DNA of 64,000 nucleotides, taken from positions 2,790,001-2,854,000 of the forward strand of contig NZ_BSDP01000001.1 in assembly GCF_027925245.1 (NCBI RefSeq), read 5' to 3'. Below the pieces are notes generated by a model that was not told the origin of the DNA, searched no databases, and was given only the letters and a program-made list of their open reading frames with translations. A program made the translations under genes and the position numbers. Each line of letters opens with the position of its first letter. Within the stretch, counting starts at the first letter, position 1. Below are positions 58,985 to 64,000 of this stretch, piece after piece. This DNA is from Agromyces rhizosphaerae (GTDB taxonomy: Bacteria; Actinomycetota; Actinomycetes; Actinomycetales; Microbacteriaceae).

Positions 58985-61900
58985 ATGGAGCACGCAGACC
59001 TCACCCGACCCGCGACCCCGGACGAGTCCGTCGCGCTCGCCGCGGGCGCCGGCGCGGCGGCCGGCGGCCTGCTGCTCGACCCCGAACAGCGGCACGTCGT
59101 GGAGCTTCCCGAAGGGCGCTCCGCCGCGGTGCTCGGTGCGCCGGGCACGGGCAAGACCACGCTCGCGGTCGAGGTCGTCGCCGATCGTGTGCTCGGCCGC
59201 GCGTACGCGCCCGAGCACGTGCTGGTGCTCGCGTCGAGCCGCCGGGCCGCGACCGCACTGCGCGACCGCATCGCCCTGCGCCTCGGCGTGCCGACGAACG
59301 GGCCGCTCGCGCGCACGGCCAACTCGGTCGCGTTCCAGGTCGTGCGCGGCGCGCTCGCCGACGCCGACCCGACGCTGCTCACGGGCGGCGAGCACGACCG
59401 CATCATCGCCGACCTCATCGAGGGCGCGATCGACGACGGCGCCGGCCCCGCCTGGCCCGACGCGCTCGGCCCCGACGTGCGGCGCCTGCGCGGCTTCCGC
59501 ACCGAACTGCGCGACCTGCTCATGCGCGCGACCGAGCACGGAATCGGACCGCACGACCTGCGCCGGCTCGGCGCGAGCGCGGGCGTGCCCGCGTGGGAGG
59601 CCGCCGCCGACTTCGCCGACGAGTACGCCGACGTCAAGGACCAGTTCCGCGACTCCCGCTTCGACGCCGCCGAGCTGCTCGCGTTCGGCGCCGCGGTGGT
59701 CGGCGACAGCGTGCACGACCCAGAGGCGCTCGTCGCGCTCGGGCCGCTCGCCGAGGCGCGCTGCATCGTCGTCGACGACGCGCAGGATGCCACGGAGGGC
59801 ACGATCGCGCTGCTGCGCGCGTTCGTGCACCGCGGCGCCTCGGTCATCGCGCTCGGCGACCCCGACGTCGCGGCGAACGCCTTCCGCGGCGGGCGCGCCG
59901 ACCTGCTCGGCGGGCTCGGGCCCGCGCTGGGCCTGCCCGACGTCGAGCGGGTCGTGCTCGGTCACGTGCGGCGCGGGCGGCCGGAGATCCACGGGGTGGT
60001 CGCGGCCGCGACCAGCCGCATCGGCACGGCGCTGGGCGGGCCGCAGCGCGCCGCCCGGCTCGTCGCCGACGCCCGCGAGGCGGATGCCGGCATGGCGCCG
60101 CTCGTGCGCATCGACGCGCCGTCGCACGCCGCCGAGTGCGCCGACATCGCCGCGCTGCTGCGCGAGCGCCACCTGCTCGACGGCGTGCCGTGGTCGCGCA
60201 TGGCGGTCGTGCTGCGCTCGGGCGGGGAGATCGCCGCGGTCGAGCGCGCGCTCTCGGTCGCCGACGTGCCGACCCGCACGACGGCGGCCCGCGCCGCGCT
60301 GCGCGACGAGGCCGCGGCCGCGCTGCTGCTGCGCGCGGCCTCGTACGTGGTCGACCGCGAGCCGCTCACCCCCGACCTGGCCGCAGCGCTGCTGGCCGGT
60401 CCGCTCGGGCGGCTCGACGGGGTGGGGCTGCGGCGGCTGCGCCTCGCGCTCCGGCGCGACGAGCTCGCCGCGGGCGGCGACCGCACCGGCGACGAACTGC
60501 TCGTCGAGGCCCTCGGCGTGGCCGGTGGATTCGAGACCATCGACGACCGGGTCGCGCGGCGCGCGGGCCGGCTCGGGCGGGTGCTCGCCGACGCGCGTCG
60601 CGTGGCGGACGCGGGCGGCACGATCGAGGAGGTGCTCTGGGCGATCTGGGACGGCACCGGGCTCGCCGCCGAGTGGGCCGCGCAGGCGAGCGGACACGGC
60701 CTCCTCGCCGAGGAGGCGAACCGCGCACTCGACGCCGCCGTCGCGCTCTTCGCCTCGGCCGAGCGGTTCGTCGAGCGACTGCCGGGCGCGCCGGCCCGGC
60801 GGTTCCTCGACGACGTGCTCGGCAGCGACGTGCCCGAGGACTCGCTCGCGCCGCGACGTTCCGACGAGACCGTGCTCGTGTGCTCGCCGCAGGCCCTCGT
60901 CGGCGGCGAGTACGACGTGGTCGTGATCGCCGGCCTGCAGGACGGCGTCTGGCCGAACCTCAGGCCCCGCGGGTCGCTGCTGCGCGCCGACCGCCTCGCG
61001 GCCGTGGCCGCTGCCGACCGGGCGGGCGAACCGGTGGGCCACGTGGTCGACCGCACCGTCGCCGACGAGCGCGCGGAGGTGCGCGGCGATGAGCTGCGGC
61101 TGTTCGCGCTCGCCGCGTCGCGGGCCGACCGCCAGCTCGTGCTGTCGTGCACGAGCAACGACGACGAGCAGCCCTCGGTGCTCATGGCCTTCGCCGACGT
61201 GCCGACCGCCCCGCGCCGGCGCCGCCCGCTGCACCTGCGCCGCCTGGTCGCGACGCTGCGGCGCGAGCTCGCCGCCACGGGTTCGGCCGAGGCCGCGCAG
61301 GCGCTCGCCCGGCTCGCCGAGGCGGGCGTGCCGGGTGCCGACCCGGCCGAGTGGTACGGGCTCGGCGAGCCCAGCACGGACGCCCCGCTCGTGGACCTCG
61401 ACGGCGACCTCGAGGCGCGGGTGCACGTCTCGCCGTCGCAGATCGAGAAGGCCGAGGCGTCGCCCGTCGCCTGGTTCGTCGACGCCGTGGCGCAGACGCC
61501 GAGCGGGCTCGCCGCGTCGCTCGGCACGATCGTGCACGCCGTCGTCGAGGAGGCATCCGCCCTGCCGCCCGACGAGCTCGGCGTCGAGGCGGTGTGGGCC
61601 GGCATCGAGGCCCGCTGGGGCGAGCTGCGCTTCGACGCCCCCTGGCTCGACGCCCGCGAGCGCCGCAGCGCGCGGGCCATGGCGGAGGGCGCGGCCGAGT
61701 ACCTCGCCGGGTTCGCCGACGACGGCAAGGTGCTGCTGGGCGCCGAGGGGCGTTTCAGCCTCGAGCTCGGCCGCACCGTGCTGCGCGGCACCGTCGACCG
61801 CGTCGAGCGGTCGGCCGACGGCACGGTCGTGATCGTGGACCTCAAGACCGGGCGCCGGGTGCCGACGGCGGGCGCGATGCCGGAGCATCCGCAGCTCGCC

Positions 61901-62185
61901 GCCTACCAGGCCGCCGCCCGCGACGGCGCGGTGCCGCTCGGCGACGGCGAGCTCGGCGGGGCGAAGCTCGTGTTCGTGGCGAAGCCCGCCTCGGGGCGGG
62001 CGTACTCCGAGCGCGCGCAGCAGCCGTTCGACGACGAGGCGGCGGCCGCCTTCGCGGAGCGCGTCGAGGCCGCCGGGCGCATCATGGCCGGCTCGACGTT
62101 CGACGGCCCGCTCGAGCTGGGCTACCGGTCGCCGCTCGGTGCGTGGGAGTACCGGGTGCAGCTCGTGAAGGCGGTCAGCGCGTGA
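58985..62185 (+). CDS. adnA: AdnA-like UvrD-type helicase/nuclease subunit
   Basis: This 1066-aa double-strand-break end-resection subunit has an SF1A helicase core with Walker A GAPGTGKTT (51-59). A C-terminal PD-(D/E)XK nuclease follows: VSPSQIEK from ~815, GTIVHAVVEE, VLRGTVDRVE, then DLKTG with Asp952 and Lys954, and QLAAYQ. Helicase motif II reads VVDDAQD (264-268 region) instead of the usual DExQD, so its ATPase may be weak, as expected if AdnB is the main motor. In the nuclease start the usual Cys of the CPxxWF-type segment is Ser (EASPVAWFV), so an Fe-S cluster is unlikely here. ATG 58985. Confidence 0.88.
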   Translation: MEHADLTRPATPDESVALAAGAGAAAGGLLLDPEQRHVVELPEGRSAAVLGAPGTGKTTLAVEVVADRVLGRAYAPEHVLVLASSRRAATALRDRIALRLGVPTNGPLARTANSVAFQVVRGALADADPTLLTGGEHDRIIADLIEGAIDDGAGPAWPDALGPDVRRLRGFRTELRDLLMRATEHGIGPHDLRRLGASAGVPAWEAAADFADEYADVKDQFRDSRFDAAELLAFGAAVVGDSVHDPEALVALGPLAEARCIVVDDAQDATEGTIALLRAFVHRGASVIALGDPDVAANAFRGGRADLLGGLGPALGLPDVERVVLGHVRRGRPEIHGVVAAATSRIGTALGGPQRAARLVADAREADAGMAPLVRIDAPSHAAECADIAALLRERHLLDGVPWSRMAVVLRSGGEIAAVERALSVADVPTRTTAARAALRDEAAAALLLRAASYVVDREPLTPDLAAALLAGPLGRLDGVGLRRLRLALRRDELAAGGDRTGDELLVEALGVAGGFETIDDRVARRAGRLGRVLADARRVADAGGTIEEVLWAIWDGTGLAAEWAAQASGHGLLAEEANRALDAAVALFASAERFVERLPGAPARRFLDDVLGSDVPEDSLAPRRSDETVLVCSPQALVGGEYDVVVIAGLQDGVWPNLRPRGSLLRADRLAAVAAADRAGEPVGHVVDRTVADERAEVRGDELRLFALAASRADRQLVLSCTSNDDEQPSVLMAFADVPTAPRRRRPLHLRRLVATLRRELAATGSAEAAQALARLAEAGVPGADPAEWYGLGEPSTDAPLVDLDGDLEARVHVSPSQIEKAEASPVAWFVDAVAQTPSGLAASLGTIVHAVVEEASALPPDELGVEAVWAGIEARWGELRFDAPWLDARERRSARAMAEGAAEYLAGFADDGKVLLGAEGRFSLELGRTVLRGTVDRVERSADGTVVIVDLKTGRRVPTAGAMPEHPQLAAYQAAARDGAVPLGDGELGGAKLVFVAKPASGRAYSERAQQPFDDEAAAAFAERVEAAGRIMAGSTFDGPLELGYRSPLGAWEYRVQLVKAVSA

Positions 62186-62210
62186 GGCGGCGGCACGCGG
62201 AGGTATCCGC

Positions 62211-64000
62211 ATGATCGGCGCGCGCGAGATCGCCGCGCGCCTCGGGCTGCCTGCGCCGACCGACGAGCAGTGCGCGGTCATCGAGGCGCCGCACGCCGCG
62301 CAGAGCCTCGTCGTGGCCGGCGCCGGCAGCGGCAAGACCGAGACCATGGCGAACCGCGTGGTCTGGCTGCTCGCCAACGGCCACGTCGCGGTGCCGGAGG
62401 TGCTCGGGCTCACCTTCACCCGCAAGGCCGCGGGCGAGCTCGCCGAGCGCATCTCGCGGCGCGTGGGCCAGCTCGTGCACGAGGGCATCGCACGCGTCGA
62501 GCTCGACCTGCTCGACGCCGCCGAGGTCTCGACCTACAACGCGTTCGCGAGCGCGATCTACCGCGAGCACGCCATGCGCATCGGGCGCGAGCCCGACGCG
62601 GCCCTGCTCGGCGAGGCGTCCGCGTGGCAGCTCGCGCGGCGCGTGGTGCTCGACAGCGACGACGACCGCCTGGTCGAGCTCGACGCGTCGGCGGATCGCA
62701 TCACCGGCGCGGTGCTCGGCCTCAGCCGCGGCATCGCCGAGAACGTCGCCGATCCGCGCGACGTGCGCGTGATGGCGCGGCAGTTCCTCGCCATGCACGA
62801 CCTGCCGACGGGGTCGGCGCGCAAGAAGGCGCCGTACGCCTCGTTCGCGCAGGCGATGCAGCAGGTCGGCGCGCTGCCCGTGCTGGTCGACCTCGCCGAG
62901 CGCTTCGCGCTCGAGAAGCGACGGCGCGGCCTGCTCGAGTTCTCCGACCAGGTGGCGTTCGCGCTCGAGATCTGCGCGAGCGAGCCGGGCGTGGTCGAGG
63001 CGTACCGCAGTCGCTACGGCGCGGTGCTGCTCGACGAGTACCAGGACACGAGCGTGGTGCAGACGCGGCTGCTGTCGACCCTCTTCGGCGGGCAGTCGGT
63101 CATGGCCGTGGGCGACCCCGACCAGTCGATCTACGGGTGGCGGGGCGCGAGCGCGACGAACCTGGCGCGGTTCGGCGGCGACTTCGGCGATGCGGATGCC
63201 CCGGTCTACGACCTCTCCACGAGCTGGCGCAACCCGCGCCGGGTGCTCGACGCCGCGAACACGCTGCTGCGCCCGTTCCTCGACGCGCCGGTCGTGCCGA
63301 AGCGCGCGCTCGAGGCCGCGCCCGGAGCGGGCGACGGCGCCGTCGACCTGCGCTGGGGCGAGACGATCGAGGACGAGGCCGCCGCCGTCGCCGACTGGTT
63401 CGCCGGCCGCCTGCGCACGGGCGGGCGCCCGCCGTCGGCAGCCATGCTCTGCCGCACGCTCAAGCAGGTCGACGTGTTCGCCGAGGCGTTCGAGGCCCGG
63501 GGCGTGCCGTTCCACGTGCTCGGCCTCGCCGGACTGCTCGACCAGCCCGTGATCGCCGATCTCGTGAGTGCCCTGCGCGTGCTGCACGACCCGAGCGCGG
63601 GCGCCGAGCTGCTGCGCCTGCTGGGCGGCGCGCGCTGGCGCGTCGGCGCGGCCGACCTGGCCGGACTCGCCGAGACCGCGCGCTGGCTCGCGGCGCGCGA
63701 CCACGCGCTGCAGCCCCTCGACGACGCGGTGCGCGCACGGCTGCGGTCGAGCGTCGCCGCCGAGGAGCACGCCTCGCTCGTGGACGCGCTCGACTTCGTC
63801 GTCGAGGCGCCCGAAGGCCACGCGGCGACCGCCCGCATCAGCGCGGAGGGGCTCGCCCGCATGCGCGCCGCGGGCGCGCAGCTCATGTCCCTCCGGCGCC
63901 GCGCCGGGCTCGAGCTCGCCGACCTGGTCACCCTCGTGCAGCACGAGCTGCTGCTCGACATCGAGGTGGGTGCGAACGCGGCCCAGCCGCTCGGCGCACC
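62211..64000 (+). CDS. adnB: AdnB-like UvrD-type helicase/nuclease subunit (partial, 3' end missing)
   Basis: Only the first ~596 residues are present; the frame is open to the window end. Helicase motifs are intact: Q/motif I VVAGAGSGKTET (Lys42), Ia LTFTRKAAGELAERI, II LLDEYQDTS (Asp275-Glu276), III VGDPDQSIYGWRGA and IV-like LSTSWRNPRRVLDAAN. The full DEYQD contrasts with the altered motif in the preceding subunit, supporting this one as lead motor. ATG 62211 has GGAGG 7 nt upstream and lies 25 bp after the adnA-like stop. The expected C-terminal nuclease is outside the window. Confidence 0.9.
   Translation, partial: MIGAREIAARLGLPAPTDEQCAVIEAPHAAQSLVVAGAGSGKTETMANRVVWLLANGHVAVPEVLGLTFTRKAAGELAERISRRVGQLVHEGIARVELDLLDAAEVSTYNAFASAIYREHAMRIGREPDAALLGEASAWQLARRVVLDSDDDRLVELDASADRITGAVLGLSRGIAENVADPRDVRVMARQFLAMHDLPTGSARKKAPYASFAQAMQQVGALPVLVDLAERFALEKRRRGLLEFSDQVAFALEICASEPGVVEAYRSRYGAVLLDEYQDTSVVQTRLLSTLFGGQSVMAVGDPDQSIYGWRGASATNLARFGGDFGDADAPVYDLSTSWRNPRRVLDAANTLLRPFLDAPVVPKRALEAAPGAGDGAVDLRWGETIEDEAAAVADWFAGRLRTGGRPPSAAMLCRTLKQVDVFAEAFEARGVPFHVLGLAGLLDQPVIADLVSALRVLHDPSAGAELLRLLGGARWRVGAADLAGLAETARWLAARDHALQPLDDAVRARLRSSVAAEEHASLVDALDFVVEAPEGHAATARISAEGLARMRAAGAQLMSLRRRAGLELADLVTLVQHELLLDIEVGANAAQPLGA

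Overview
The window is chromosomal DNA from a high-GC actinobacterium. GTG starts are frequent, Asp is almost always GAC, and many genes lack a ribosome site but carry a TANNNT hexamer 6-7 nt before the start codon. Protein content and the recurrent word GCGGATGCC suggest the Microbacteriaceae (Agromyces/Microbacterium-like). That placement is inferred, not tested. I see no transposase, integrase, phage gene, CRISPR array, rRNA or tRNA.

Layout. 1-522: palindrome cluster and a tandem glycine riboswitch. 523-5024: gcvT-gcvH-gcvP, the glycine cleavage system. 5055-11617 (minus): two tandem copies of a cassette, each a small basic protein followed by a ~946-aa STAND ATPase with a LuxR helix-turn-helix; a phased array of CTGAGGC repeats lies upstream. 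11791-12609: CPBP membrane protease. 12860-19913: peptide-type ABC importer (binding lipoprotein, two permeases, fused double ATPase), interrupted by an antisense membrane gene. 19933-27020: overlapping operon of two FtsX-like permeases and two ATPases. 27071-30038: typA and an M23 cell-wall peptidase. 30141-34842: enoyl-CoA hydratase, lipoprotein, membrane protein, ferredoxin, dapC and citrate synthase. 34904-42455: penicillin-acylase-like hydrolase, divergent dapD/dapE, membrane glycosyltransferase, DUF3117 protein, methyltransferase and tatB. 42508-47035: aldehyde dehydrogenase divergent from an MFS transporter/PLP decarboxylase pair. 47070-50898 (minus): four overlapping genes (soluble MgtE/CBS protein, DUF1003, Mrp ATPase, lipoprotein). 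50952-55714: stress-type membrane protein, PGPGW protein, Xaa-Pro aminopeptidase, exo/endonuclease-phosphatase and PHP phosphoesterase. 55755-64000: DEAD-box helicase, ferritin-like protein, two small genes, and an AdnA/AdnB-like helicase-nuclease pair whose second gene runs off the end.

From memory, 27071-50898 resembles Mycobacterium tuberculosis Rv1165-Rv1232c (typA, ferredoxin, dapC, dapD, dapE, DUF3117, O-methyltransferase, tatB, mrp, DUF1003, MgtE-like). 55755-64000 resembles Rv3211 back to Rv3201c (RhlE, ferritin-like, DUF3107, AdnAB). Most of the window is therefore conserved actinobacterial core. The less ordinary part is the duplicated small-protein/STAND-LuxR cassette with its helically phased repeats.

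Regulation visible in the sequence: glycine riboswitch for gcv; sigma70-type promoters before the binding protein, first permease, typA, gltA and the DUF3117 gene; paired GTAACG repeats before the M23 gene; and leaderless-type starts at fourteen genes, including four divergent pairs.
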